From: Lacticaseibacillus yichunensis
GTDB taxonomy: Bacteria; Bacillota; Bacilli; Lactobacillales; Lactobacillaceae
Direction: 5' to 3'
Assembly: GCF_003946405.1 (NCBI RefSeq)
Contig: NZ_RHOG01000010.1
Coordinates: 1 to 64,000 of the forward strand
DNA: 64,000 nucleotides
The notes beneath the pieces were generated by a model, which did no database searches, had not been told where the DNA came from, and saw nothing but the letters and a program-made list of their open reading frames with translations. Shown piece by piece: positions 52,280 to 60,907 of the stretch (the stretch's first letter is position 1; every line of letters starts with the position of its first letter). The position numbers were made by a program, and so were the translations under genes.

Positions 52280-54799
52280 TTATGCCCGCGTCTCTGTGGC
52301 GTTGATGCGCAAGCCGGCTACGTTGATGGTGAGGCGTTTGGCCGGGTCACACACGCCGCAATCAATGGTCAACCCAGATAGCGGCCGCCAGCGGCCCAAT
52401 GGATCGACCGGCGCTGGGCCGAACGTGGTGTGCACGGCAAGCGGCGCATCGCCAAGCGTGGCTGAGAGCTCGGCGGCACCACTGACGGTTGGGATGAAAA
52501 TCGTCACCGGCCGCGGGGCGACGGTCTTTTTGCCCTGGCTCCGCGCGATCGTCACGGAAAAATCGGATCCGGTGGCTTTTGTCATCAGCGTGATCAGCGC
52601 TTGGTCGCCAGTCTGATAGGCAAGCGTTGCGCCATCATCTTCGACCAGCGTCGTTGTGCGGCTGGCGCCAGGCACGGCCAACACGATCAGATCCGGTTGG
52701 GCGGCGGCCGGATTTTGGTGCGGCAAGGTCAAAGGAATCACCGCGCCTGTCCGCAGATACGCGGGAAGCCCAGCAAGTGGGACGGACACATCGGCCAGCG
52801 TCTGGCCGCCTTGTTGCCACAGGCCGGTCTGAAGATCGAGCCAACTGCCGGCTGGTAAATAGACATGTGCGCGTTTTGCCGCCCCCGTTGTCGCCAACCC
52901 ATAGGCATCGATCAGCGGCGCGACGAGCAGGTCGTCGCCGACCAAAAACTGATCCGTGAGATCTTGCGTCAGTGCGTCCTGATCGCCGGTCCACCAAGTT
53001 GGCCGCAGCACTGGCGCCCCATTTTCAGCTAAAGCGGCCAGGCTATACAGATATGGCACCAGCATCGTGTGCAGGGCGAGGTACGCCTGGGCGAGGGTTT
53101 TGTACGGGGCAGGGGCGTTTTGGCCCAGTAACTTGGGGACATCGCCCCAGCCGTCCATGGCAAAAAAGTGTGGCGTCAGCGCCTTCCACTGTAGGTCGCG
53201 CAAGGCGATGAGCGGGTCGCGACCAGCATAAATACCATCCACATCGCTGGCCACATTCACGAGGCCGGATAAGCTGGCTGATAAATAGCTGCCGATATGC
53301 GTTTTCAGATTGGCCCAATTGCTGCCGGCTTGATCGCCGCTCCACACCAAGGCGCCGCGCTGGCTCCCCGCCCAACCATCGACGGTGACGATGGCAGGCC
53401 GCCGATCGCAGGCACGCATGGCGGCGCCGGCCTCAGCCGTGGCGTTCAGGCCGAATGTATAGCCTTCCCCGACCCATGCAACATCTGTCTTAAGCGCCGT
53501 GATGCCGGCTTCTTTGAGTTCGCGTACCAGATCACGCTCGCCTTTTTGCGGATGGGCCGGGTCGGCAGGCGTCAACTTTTTTTGCGTCCACAGGCCCGTT
53601 GCGATGCCGCGGCTGGCCGCATAGTCGCGAAAGGCGCGCAAGTTGGTGAGGTCACCGGCGAAGCTCGCCGTTTGACCGTACCCCGCGCCGTAGCCGTCAT
53701 TTGGCAGCAGCCAGCCCAGCGCGAACCCGTTTTTCCGATAGCGTTCGATCACCGCGCGCGCGGAAAATTGGAAGTCGTGCTCGCCATTCAGTGTTTCGCG
53801 AATCGATCGGCGAGGCATGCCATTCTCGTCTGGGTCCAGAAATGTCACCTGGCCGTTGCCATAAACATTGGGGACCAAGGACTGGCCGGCCACGGTGATC
53901 GTCCCGCGGCGAAACCCGGTGTTGAACGTCTCGTCGCTGATCGGCTGATATTCTTTATACCAATTGCCATCCTCAAATTGAATGGCACCGGCCGACGCTG
54001 CCGTGACCGCGACCCAGTGATCGCGGTTATACGCGTTGAAATGGCCCGGATAAAAGGAAAAACGCGGCAAGCGGACCGGCTTGCCTGTCAACTCAAAATA
54101 ACCACGAATCATGTCGGCGGGTGTTTGCCCGATGACAAAATAGACATCGCAGACCGGGTCGTCATGACTGAATTCGGCGCCGCGGAAAAGATCGGAGAAG
54201 TCATAGGCGCCTTTGGTAAACGTGTTGGCTAGCAGCCCAAATCCTTCTGTGGTCCAGGCAAACGGGACGGGACTGGTTACACCGCCGAGGGTCCAGCGAT
54301 TCTCTGTCGCGATCGCGATCAGCCGGTCGTTAAGCGACACCATTCCATTTTGCATGCCGCCGCCAAAATAATGTGGCAGGGTCGCGGTGCGTAATCGCAG
54401 GGACCAGGCGCCGTCGGAAAATGTCGGCAAGTAGATTGTGACAAGCGGTGCGTCATTTCGACTGAGCCGCAGTTGGCCGTGGGTGAGGGTGAGTTTGACC
54501 GCGCCAACGCTGACTTGATCGGCTTTGCTGGCTGTCAGGGGCGTCGTCTCTGCCGCCGTGATGATCGGCGTGCGATAGACCTGGTCAGTGCCGCCAGTTG
54601 CCACCGTTTCGTCGCCATTTTTCTCGACTGGCAGCGCGGCCGGAATCGTCGGGTGCGTTGGCCACGCGCCGCCTTGCTTCACGGTCAGACGTAAGAGATG
54701 GTCGTTGACGGCAGATAGTCTGCCTTGCCATTGCGTTGTCGTAAAATAAAATGCCCCTTCAGTGAGGTGCTGGTCGATGATTTGAGTTGGGTCTTCCAT
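52280..54799 (-). CDS. Glycoside hydrolase family 31 protein
   Basis: An 839-residue alpha-glycosidase. The N-terminal beta-domain ends with the RLPRFSFYPGHFNAY barrel start; the nucleophile Asp is in ITALKTDVAWVGEGY and the acid/base Asp in WSGDQAGSNW; NVASDVDGIYAG matches the next conserved strand; a DUF5110-like beta-domain closes the protein. No signal peptide, so it acts in the cytoplasm. GH31 enzymes hydrolyse or transfer alpha-glucosyl or xylosyl units; the exact substrate is not readable. GGAGGCC precedes the ATG. Confidence 0.9.
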   Translation of the reverse strand: MEDPTQIIDQHLTEGAFYFTTTQWQGRLSAVNDHLLRLTVKQGGAWPTHPTIPAALPVEKNGDETVATGGTDQVYRTPIITAAETTPLTASKADQVSVGAVKLTLTHGQLRLSRNDAPLVTIYLPTFSDGAWSLRLRTATLPHYFGGGMQNGMVSLNDRLIAIATENRWTLGGVTSPVPFAWTTEGFGLLANTFTKGAYDFSDLFRGAEFSHDDPVCDVYFVIGQTPADMIRGYFELTGKPVRLPRFSFYPGHFNAYNRDHWVAVTAASAGAIQFEDGNWYKEYQPISDETFNTGFRRGTITVAGQSLVPNVYGNGQVTFLDPDENGMPRRSIRETLNGEHDFQFSARAVIERYRKNGFALGWLLPNDGYGAGYGQTASFAGDLTNLRAFRDYAASRGIATGLWTQKKLTPADPAHPQKGERDLVRELKEAGITALKTDVAWVGEGYTFGLNATAEAGAAMRACDRRPAIVTVDGWAGSQRGALVWSGDQAGSNWANLKTHIGSYLSASLSGLVNVASDVDGIYAGRDPLIALRDLQWKALTPHFFAMDGWGDVPKLLGQNAPAPYKTLAQAYLALHTMLVPYLYSLAALAENGAPVLRPTWWTGDQDALTQDLTDQFLVGDDLLVAPLIDAYGLATTGAAKRAHVYLPAGSWLDLQTGLWQQGGQTLADVSVPLAGLPAYLRTGAVIPLTLPHQNPAAAQPDLIVLAVPGASRTTTLVEDDGATLAYQTGDQALITLMTKATGSDFSVTIARSQGKKTVAPRPVTIFIPTVSGAAELSATLGDAPLAVHTTFGPAPVDPLGRWRPLSGLTIDCGVCDPAKRLTINVAGLRINATETRA

Positions 54800-54854
54800 G
54801 TCGGCCTCCTTATACGTTTCCTTCAGTTTACCCCATTCGCCCAGTGAGATTCGG

Positions 54855-54860
54855 TATAAT
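54855..54860 (+). promoter_or_regulatory. -10 box of the pseudouridine synthase gene
   Basis: A perfect TATAAT, with a weak -35. Its position argues against start codons before about 54868 and supports the GTG at 54886. Confidence 0.5.
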
Positions 54861-54885
54861 GAGAGGAATGAAAGGGGCGAGGCAG

Positions 54886-55743
54886 GTGTATTTTGAATTC
54901 ACGTATCCAGTCGACCGCGCCACGACCGTCAAACGGCAGCTGGCCGCGGAAGGCGTCAGTCATCGGCTGCTCGCAAAACTATTTGCCGCAGGGGCCGTGC
55001 GAAAAAATGGCCAGGTGACTGGCAATCAGCCGGTGCTCCCCGGCGATGAGGTTGGCTTCACGCTGCTCACACAACCGCTGATCGTGCAAAGCCACCAGCC
55101 TCTGGTTGTGATCAAGGAGACGCGGGACTGGTTGATCGTCGACAAACCGGTCGGCATGGCCAGCGTGCCTGGTCCCAGCGACCCCACCCACAGCCTGTTG
55201 AATGCAGCGACGGGGTATCTGGCCGAACAGGGCATCACGGCACCGCAGCCGGCTGTGATCACCCGCCTCGACCGGGACACTTGTGGTTTGGTGCTGTTGG
55301 CCAAACATCCCTTTGCCCAAGGAAAATTGGACCAGCTCGGCGTGGATGCGACGGTGACAAAACTCTATCGCGCCGTGGTCGAGGGGCAGCTTGAGCCCTC
55401 GGTTGGACGTATCGATCGACCGCTTGCCAAAGCGCCCGATAGCATTCATCGCCGCGTTGATCCAGCAGGGGTGCGCGCCGTGACGGATTACCGGACATTG
55501 ACGCTTGGGGCGACGACGAGTCTTGTTGAGGCGCGTCTTGAAACGGGGCGGACGCATCAGATTCGGGTGCACTTTGCCTCGTTGGGACACCCGCTAGTCG
55601 GCGATCCGCTGTATGGTCATGGCCAGGCCGACGATCATCAGTTGCTTCAGGCAAGCAAGCTGACCTTCACTGATCCGTTTTCGAATGACGTGATCAAGGC
55701 CGAGTTGGCGCTTCCCACTGAGTTCTCGGCTGCATTGCAGTGA
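54886..55743 (+). CDS. RluA/RluD-family pseudouridine synthase
   Basis: A 285-residue enzyme that isomerises uridine in rRNA or tRNA. N-terminal S4-like region (RLLAKLFAAGAVRKNGQ), then the catalytic Asp in ITRLDRDTCGLVLLAK (HRLDRxTSG-type motif, with T-R-L-D here), and LETGRTHQIRVHFASLGHPLVGDPLYG. The start is set at GTG 54886 since AAAGGGG lies 8 bases upstream and the -10 box precludes longer forms. Confidence 0.9.
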   Translation: MYFEFTYPVDRATTVKRQLAAEGVSHRLLAKLFAAGAVRKNGQVTGNQPVLPGDEVGFTLLTQPLIVQSHQPLVVIKETRDWLIVDKPVGMASVPGPSDPTHSLLNAATGYLAEQGITAPQPAVITRLDRDTCGLVLLAKHPFAQGKLDQLGVDATVTKLYRAVVEGQLEPSVGRIDRPLAKAPDSIHRRVDPAGVRAVTDYRTLTLGATTSLVEARLETGRTHQIRVHFASLGHPLVGDPLYGHGQADDHQLLQASKLTFTDPFSNDVIKAELALPTEFSAALQ

Positions 55744-55789
55744 ATGTCTTTACTATGGAAGAAACGGTGCTGAAAGATGACGTCAAGGA

Positions 55790-55849
55790 TGCCATCAATC
55801 GTCCAGATCGAGCTACCTGCTCAGGGCTAAACGCCCCGCTACGCACCCT
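55790..55849 (-). repeat. Hairpin repeat, half copy R7
   Basis: Reads on the minus strand as the 5' half of the family (AGGGTGCG, AGCGGGGCG, CCTGAGCAGGTAG, TGGACGATTGATGGC), closest to R6a, then stops at the apical loop. The 3' half is absent. Confidence 0.7.
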
Positions 55850-55864
55850 GTCAATTGATTTTCC

Positions 55865-55892
55865 TTGACATTTCCCGCTAATTCAGTATGCT
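55865..55892 (+). promoter_or_regulatory. Promoter of rpmG
   Basis: TTGACA (55865-55870), 16-base spacer, TATGCT (55887-55892). Confidence 0.7.
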
Positions 55893-55932
55893 TATATAGT
55901 TAGTCTAGACTTGATGAGAGAGGTGACAGAAG

Positions 55933-56085
55933 ATGCGTGATCATATTCTTCTTGCCTGTGCCGAAACCGGCGAACGGATCTATCTGACTTCTAAGAACAA
56001 GCGTAACACGCCTGATCGTCTGACTTTGAAGAAGTATTCTCCAAAGTTGCGTCGGCGCGTTGAGTTCGTCGAAGTTAAGAAGTAA
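55933..56085 (+). CDS. rpmG: 50S ribosomal protein L33
   Basis: A 50-residue basic protein ([36 protein letters not shown]) with the invariant NKRN and KKYSP motifs of L33. Only one cysteine is present, so this is the zinc-independent (C-minus) form. GAGAGGTG precedes the ATG. Codon choice (CGT, CTG, GAA) fits high expression; it has its own promoter and terminator. Confidence 0.96.
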   Translation: MRDHILLACAETGERIYLTSKNKRNTPDRLTLKKYSPKLRRRVEFVEVKK

Positions 56086-56106
56086 TTCATTCAAACAGGC
56101 CTGTTT

Positions 56107-56142
56107 GAGCCCTACTGCAATTGTGCGGTGGGGGCTTTTTTT
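56107..56142 (+). terminator. Terminator of rpmG
   Basis: AGCCC...(56108-56112) pairs with GGGGCT (about 56131-56136) through an imperfect stem, followed by seven T. The ribosome site of the next gene (CGGAGG) starts just after it. Confidence 0.85.
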
Positions 56143-56158
56143 GTGTCGGAGGTGCGTA

Positions 56159-56689
56159 ATGCTCAGTGATGGGAAAATTCAGATCCGCCCGTTTCAGGTG
56201 GCCGATGCGGCAGCGTTTTTTGCCTACGCAAGTGATCCGGCTGTCACAACCCCTGCCGGAATGGCGCCACTCACGACGATGGATGAGGCGGTGGCCACGG
56301 TGACGCGGTACCGCCAGGAACACACGGATCACGCAATCGTTTTTCGAGGCCAGGTGGTGGGGCACATCGGCGTCTACCCGCGGGCAAATGATCCGGCTGA
56401 CCCGGCATTCATGACACGTGAGATCGGCTATGCACTGGGTCAGCCGTTTTGGGGACAGGGTCTGATGACCGCTGCGGTGCGGTTGGTCTGCGCAGATTTG
56501 TTTGCCCGCCAGATCACCGAGATCTGGGCCGGGGTCTTTCCCGACAATGCGCGTTCTGTGCGGCTACTTCGCCACACCGGCTTCCACTATCAGTTCACCG
56601 TGCCGCTTCCTGCCAGCCTTTATGGCAAGACGGCAAGCGAAGAGGCCTATTATTGTCTATTACCTGAAAACTGGGCGTCAAAAAAGTGA
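56159..56689 (+). CDS. RimJ/RimL-type GNAT acetyltransferase
   Basis: A 176-residue GNAT enzyme (Acetyltransf_3): IQIRPFQVADAAAFFAY at the N-terminus, REIGYALGQPFWGQGLMT with the acetyl-CoA loop QPFWGQG, and VFPDNARSVRLLRHTGF near the C-terminus. Related enzymes acetylate protein N-termini or small amines. The ATG at 56159 follows GGAGG; it lies just behind the rpmG terminator. Confidence 0.88.
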   Translation: MLSDGKIQIRPFQVADAAAFFAYASDPAVTTPAGMAPLTTMDEAVATVTRYRQEHTDHAIVFRGQVVGHIGVYPRANDPADPAFMTREIGYALGQPFWGQGLMTAAVRLVCADLFARQITEIWAGVFPDNARSVRLLRHTGFHYQFTVPLPASLYGKTASEEAYYCLLPENWASKK

Positions 56690-56757
56690 CCGCAATGGAA
56701 ATTGTTTTTTTTCATTGCTTTTGTTCATTATTACTCGTGGATTTGTTTTGAAAATGA

Positions 56758-56763
56758 TATAAT
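56758..56763 (+). promoter_or_regulatory. Extended -10 promoter of the 56794 gene
   Basis: TGA-TATAAT forms an extended -10 box in an AT-rich stretch, 31 bases before the start codon; -35 poor. Confidence 0.55.
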
Positions 56764-56793
56764 GAAACCAACATTCAAACTGGAGGTTTCAGA

Positions 56794-57345
56794 ATGAGCG
56801 TCCAAACAGATTATGATCAGGCCTACACCAAACGTTTGGCGATGATCGAAAAAGATCCGGCGTACACGATCTTGTCGAGTATGAACAAGCCGATGGCCGA
56901 GGCCGGTGGACAAGTGAGTCAGTACATCGTCTACACGGATTATCAAAGTAAGCGCCAGCCGCGCAACAGTTTTTCGATATTCGTGTATACGCCATTTGAA
57001 AACGTCGATAAATACGGCCACTCCAAGGCAGACTTTCTCGCCCAGCTGCTTTTCGACATCGATCACTGGAAAAACACGATGCACATCACGGTTCTTGAGA
57101 CGCTTGGCTCTGAAAGTCGCCTAGCCTTTTATGATTTTCAAAATATGGGGCTCGCGCAGCTTGCCCTCAAAGCGTTCATCAATTTGGCGCGGAAGGCTGA
57201 CGTCAAGGCTCTTGATGGCAATATTAGCTCATTTGACCGCGACAACTTTGCGAAGCTCCAACATATTTTCACCAAGTTTGGCTTTCATTGCCAGACGGAA
57301 GATGCAGAGCAGGGAATCGGCCGCATCACACTTAAACTGAATTGA
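56794..57345 (+). CDS. Hypothetical protein with GNAT-like C-terminal pattern
   Basis: A 183-residue soluble protein that I do not recognise overall. The C-terminal ISSFDRDNFAKLQHIFTKFGF resembles the last helix-strand of GNAT acetyltransferases, but no clear acetyl-CoA loop (RxxGxG) is seen, so it may be a divergent or inactive acetyltransferase. AACTGGAGG precedes the ATG. Its upstream region is much more AT-rich than its neighbours. Confidence 0.7.
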   Translation: MSVQTDYDQAYTKRLAMIEKDPAYTILSSMNKPMAEAGGQVSQYIVYTDYQSKRQPRNSFSIFVYTPFENVDKYGHSKADFLAQLLFDIDHWKNTMHITVLETLGSESRLAFYDFQNMGLAQLALKAFINLARKADVKALDGNISSFDRDNFAKLQHIFTKFGFHCQTEDAEQGIGRITLKLN

Positions 57346-57369
57346 TTCATGGCCCACATACACAGGGTC

Positions 57370-57407
57370 AAAAGAAGCCGGCAGATGGTTGTCAGCTTCT
57401 TTTTTTC
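57370..57407 (+). terminator. Terminator after the 56794 gene
   Basis: AAAAGAAGC (57370-57378) pairs with GCTTCTTTT (57395-57403), then T. Confidence 0.85.
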
Positions 57408-57485
57408 ACGAGTTTTCAAGTACAGTTTCAGGATGAAAGTGAAACAGCTAAGGCGCGTTTAGTTGGGGACTGACAAAATAATATT

Positions 57486-57513
57486 TTGAAATCAACAACA
57501 GAACGCGTATGAT
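57486..57513 (+). promoter_or_regulatory. Promoter of alsS-alsD
   Basis: TTGAAA (57486-57491), 16-base spacer, TATGAT (57508-57513). Confidence 0.6.
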
Positions 57514-57545
57514 ATGAAACAGACAACGGAAAGCGAGGCATTGTG

Positions 57546-59219
57546 ATGTCAAACCCTCAGCGCCATGGCGCAAACTTAGTGATCGATAGCCTGATCGCCC
57601 ATCAAGTCCCCTATGTATTCGGGATTCCGGGCGCAAAGATCGACCGTGTATTCGAACTGCTCGAACATCCCACAACCACTGAGACCCCACAACTGATCAT
57701 CACCCGGCATGAACAAGATGCGGCATTCATGGCCGCTGCGGTCGGGCGAATGACCGGCCAGCCTGGGGTCGTGCTCACCACATCTGGGCCTGGGGCGGCG
57801 AATCTTGCCACAGGCTTGGTGACCGCCACGGCGGAAGGCGACCCAGTTCTAGCACTTGCCGGTCAGGTCCAGCGCAAGGACCTTCTGCGGGCGGCTCACC
57901 AGAGTATGAAAAATGCGGAGATGTTTGCCCCCATCACCAAATATGCCGCTGAGGTCCAAGATCCCGACAATGTTTCTGAACTGATTGCCAACGCGTGGCG
58001 CGCCGCTGCTTCTGGCAAGCAAGGGGCCAGCTTTGTGTCGATTCCCCAGGACGTGACCGATGCGCCGACAGACGCAGCCGCCATTCGCCCGAGTGTTGCG
58101 CCAAAACTCGGCCCGGCCAGCCCCGCGGACATGACCAATTTGGCAACACAGATCAAGGAGGCGGCGCTACCAGTCTTGCTGCTTGGGATGCGCGCCTCAT
58201 CCGAAGAGGTGACACAGGCGTTGCGGGATCTCCTTGCCACGGCTGATCTGCCAGTCGTTGAGACTTTTCAAGGGGCAGGCATTGTCTCGCATGAACAGGA
58301 GCATGATTTCTTCGGTCGCGTCGGGTTGTTCCGCAACCAGCCAGGAGATCAGCTTTTGCAGCAAAGCGACCTAGTGATCGCGATCGGCTATGACCCGGTG
58401 GAATACGAACCGCGCAACTGGAATCGCGAAGGTCGCGCGCGCATCATCGTCATCGACGCGCAGCCCAGTGAGATCGACCAACATTTTCAGCCGGAAAGCG
58501 AATTGATCGGTGACATCTCCCAGACGCTGTCCATCTTGACGCCGCTGGTGCGCGGCTACCGGGTCGCGCCGAGTGCAAAGCCGATTTTGGAAGGACTGCA
58601 GGCGCAGCTCCAGGCCCGCGATGTTCCGCCGGCTTTGACTGAGCAAACGCGCGTGCATCCGCTGAGCATTATCGCGGCACTTCAGGAACGCGTGGATGAT
58701 CACATGACGGTAGTGGTCGATGTTGGCAGCCATTACATCTGGATGGCGCGCCATTTTCGCAGTTACCAGCCCCGGCGCCTGCTTTTTTCAAATGGCATGC
58801 AGACCTTGGGCGTCGCGTTGCCTTGGGCGATCGCCGCGACGCTGGTTCGACCTGGGGAAAAAGCCGTTTCTGTGTCTGGCGACGGCGGGTTCCTATTTTC
58901 GGCGATGGAGCTTGAGACGGCCGTGCGCTTGCATAGCGATCTGGTCCACATTATTTGGAATGATGGGCACTACGACATGGTCAAGTTCCAAGAGGAAATG
59001 AAATATGGACAGGCGGCCGGTGTTGATTTTGGTCCGGTCGATTTTGTGAAATATGCAGAGGCATTTGGGGCAAAGGGGCTGCGTGTCGACAAGCCGGCCG
59101 ACCTCTGGCGCGTGCTCGATGAGGCCTTTGCCACCAAGGGACCGGTGATCGTCGATATTCCGGTCGATTATTCGGATAACCGCAAGCTCGGTGACGCGAT
59201 GTTGCCGGATCAGTTCTAG
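57546..59219 (+). CDS. alsS: Acetolactate synthase, catabolic
   Basis: A 557-residue TPP enzyme that condenses two pyruvates into acetolactate. Catalytic Glu is in [10 protein letters not shown] near residue 55; the TPP motif runs from GDGGFLF to IIWND near 445-475. Lack of a regulatory subunit gene and the following decarboxylase gene mark the catabolic form used for acetoin production and acid relief. ATG at 57546 (one codon after a GTG) has GAGG at proper distance. Confidence 0.94.
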   Translation: MSNPQRHGANLVIDSLIAHQVPYVFGIPGAKIDRVFELLEHPTTTETPQLIITRHEQDAAFMAAAVGRMTGQPGVVLTTSGPGAANLATGLVTATAEGDPVLALAGQVQRKDLLRAAHQSMKNAEMFAPITKYAAEVQDPDNVSELIANAWRAAASGKQGASFVSIPQDVTDAPTDAAAIRPSVAPKLGPASPADMTNLATQIKEAALPVLLLGMRASSEEVTQALRDLLATADLPVVETFQGAGIVSHEQEHDFFGRVGLFRNQPGDQLLQQSDLVIAIGYDPVEYEPRNWNREGRARIIVIDAQPSEIDQHFQPESELIGDISQTLSILTPLVRGYRVAPSAKPILEGLQAQLQARDVPPALTEQTRVHPLSIIAALQERVDDHMTVVVDVGSHYIWMARHFRSYQPRRLLFSNGMQTLGVALPWAIAATLVRPGEKAVSVSGDGGFLFSAMELETAVRLHSDLVHIIWNDGHYDMVKFQEEMKYGQAAGVDFGPVDFVKYAEAFGAKGLRVDKPADLWRVLDEAFATKGPVIVDIPVDYSDNRKLGDAMLPDQF

Positions 59220-59228
59220 GAGGCCAAG

Positions 59229-59951
59229 ATGACGAAAAACGATGACCAGTTACTTTACCAACATGGGACGCTGGGCGCCTTGGTGCCCGGATTATTCGCC
59301 GGCACCCAGACGCTGACCGAGCTTTTGCGACACGGCGACACCGGCATTGGCACACTGGACGGGCTCGATGGGGAACTGATCATTTTGGCCGGCCAGGTGT
59401 ATCAAGTGGTTGCCAATGGTCAAGTCCGCGCAATCGCCGACACAGATGCGGCCAAGGTGCCATTTGCCAATGTCCATCACGCGGCGTTTGAGCCGATTGG
59501 CCAAGTCGTCGCCGACACCCAGGATGCCTTCGCATACGTTGCGTTGAAACTACTTGGCACCCGCAACCTCTTTGCGGCGGTGCAACTGCACGGGACGTTT
59601 GGCCAAGTCACGACGCGAGCGGTGGCCAAGCAGGTGCCGCCGTATCCGACCTTGACTGAAACGGCGGCGGACCAGGCCGTTTTCACGCGGAAAAATGTGA
59701 CCGGAACGCTGCTTGGCTATTATTCGCCTCAGCTTTATGCGGGCATGGCAACGCCTGGCTTTCATTTGCATTTTCTCAGTGACGCGCATGATTTTGGCGG
59801 GCATGTGTTGGCGCTCGGCCAGGTCGCAGGCATGCTGGAGACCCAACTGTTCAGTGACCTTCAACTGCATTTGCCGACGAAAGACACCGCATTTTTGCAG
59901 GAAGACCTCGATGGTGATCTGCTCGGCGATATCGCGCAGGCGGAGCATTGA
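59229..59951 (+). CDS. alsD: Acetolactate decarboxylase
   Basis: A 240-residue zinc enzyme converting acetolactate to acetoin. The metal-binding histidines are in GFHLHFLSDAHDFGGHV near residues 177-193, and the conserved Glu near residue 55-60 region precedes. Ten bases downstream of alsS with AGGAGGCC between them: a two-gene operon. Confidence 0.93.
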   Translation: MTKNDDQLLYQHGTLGALVPGLFAGTQTLTELLRHGDTGIGTLDGLDGELIILAGQVYQVVANGQVRAIADTDAAKVPFANVHHAAFEPIGQVVADTQDAFAYVALKLLGTRNLFAAVQLHGTFGQVTTRAVAKQVPPYPTLTETAADQAVFTRKNVTGTLLGYYSPQLYAGMATPGFHLHFLSDAHDFGGHVLALGQVAGMLETQLFSDLQLHLPTKDTAFLQEDLDGDLLGDIAQAEH

Positions 59952-60039
59952 TTTTTCAGGCAAGCTCGAATATTTGACAGCGTTTTCACTTGCGAGTAAA
60001 ATATTGACGTTGGACAAACCGAAGAATGGGGGCCATCGG

Positions 60040-60828
60040 ATGCGGCTTACACCGAGCACCAAGGTCTTTATGTACATGGCAACGATGAGTGGGGACACCG
60101 ATGTCATGCACGACACCCTTTGGCGCGACCGTTACCGCTTGGATCCGGTACGCACGATGCATGCATTGTTGCGCAACGGGTATATTCAAGCGGGCGGGGC
60201 GCCAGGGGATGTTGTGCTGACAGCCAAGGGCCAGTCCGCGCTCAGTGATATTGCCGATCAATTGTGGATCCACGAATATTATCTGCCGGACGTGATCGAT
60301 TTTGCCCATGCGCGGCGACGCTTCTGGGAACGGCCGATGCAGGGCTATGCGCTAGTGGAACACCTGCTTGATGAGGCGTTGGTCCACTATGGCGATGATC
60401 CGGGGTATGCGGCGGTCCTGCTCAGGCACCGGTTGAAGCTCGAACTCGATACCCAGCATGATCAGGCGGCTGCGGCGGCGCTGATGGCCCTGATCGTGCA
60501 GGACCTAGAGCCGGGGGATGAATTCGACGCGGCGGCCTTCACGTACACGACCACGTGGGTGAAGATCACGAGCTTTGACAAGCAGACGCTGAAAACACTG
60601 CTTGGCCGGCTGAACTGGAGCCTCTCGGATTTTGAGATGCATTTTTCCGATTGGCTGGTGGCCCAACCGCGCAAGGCAACGCTGTTTACCCATTTTGAGA
60701 TCATGACGATCGTGATGTATGAGATTGCAGACAACGCAGGCCAGCTGACGGCGCTTTATGCCGCCGCAGCCCACCGGATGTTACGAAACAAAATGCTGCC
60801 AGCGGTCGACGAGAAAGTTTTGTTATAG
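60040..60828 (+). CDS. Hypothetical protein, possible winged-helix N-terminus
   Basis: A 262-residue soluble protein that I do not recognise. Residues 1-75 (RTMHALLRNGYIQAG...VVLTAKGQSALSDI) look like a winged helix with a beta-wing; the remainder is helical. The ribosome site of the ATG at 60040 is weak. It is 88 bases downstream of alsD without a clear terminator, so read-through is possible. Confidence 0.7.
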   Translation: MRLTPSTKVFMYMATMSGDTDVMHDTLWRDRYRLDPVRTMHALLRNGYIQAGGAPGDVVLTAKGQSALSDIADQLWIHEYYLPDVIDFAHARRRFWERPMQGYALVEHLLDEALVHYGDDPGYAAVLLRHRLKLELDTQHDQAAAAALMALIVQDLEPGDEFDAAAFTYTTTWVKITSFDKQTLKTLLGRLNWSLSDFEMHFSDWLVAQPRKATLFTHFEIMTIVMYEIADNAGQLTALYAAAAHRMLRNKMLPAVDEKVLL

Positions 60829-60832
60829 CACT

Positions 60833-60867
60833 AAAAAAGCGTGATGCGGGGAGGCATCACGCTTTTT
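60833..60867. terminator. Bidirectional terminator
   Basis: AAAAAAGCGTGATGC (60833-60847) pairs with GCATCACGCTTTTT (60854-60867). Confidence 0.93.
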
Positions 60868-60907
60868 GTATGGCAGCTAAGCGCTTAGCTGAAACTGGTG
60901 CTCTCGC

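Noticed and set aside
53297-54232. A 311-codon plus-strand frame opposite the GH31 gene
   Set aside because: Antisense shadow of a conserved glycosidase, without promoter or ribosome site.
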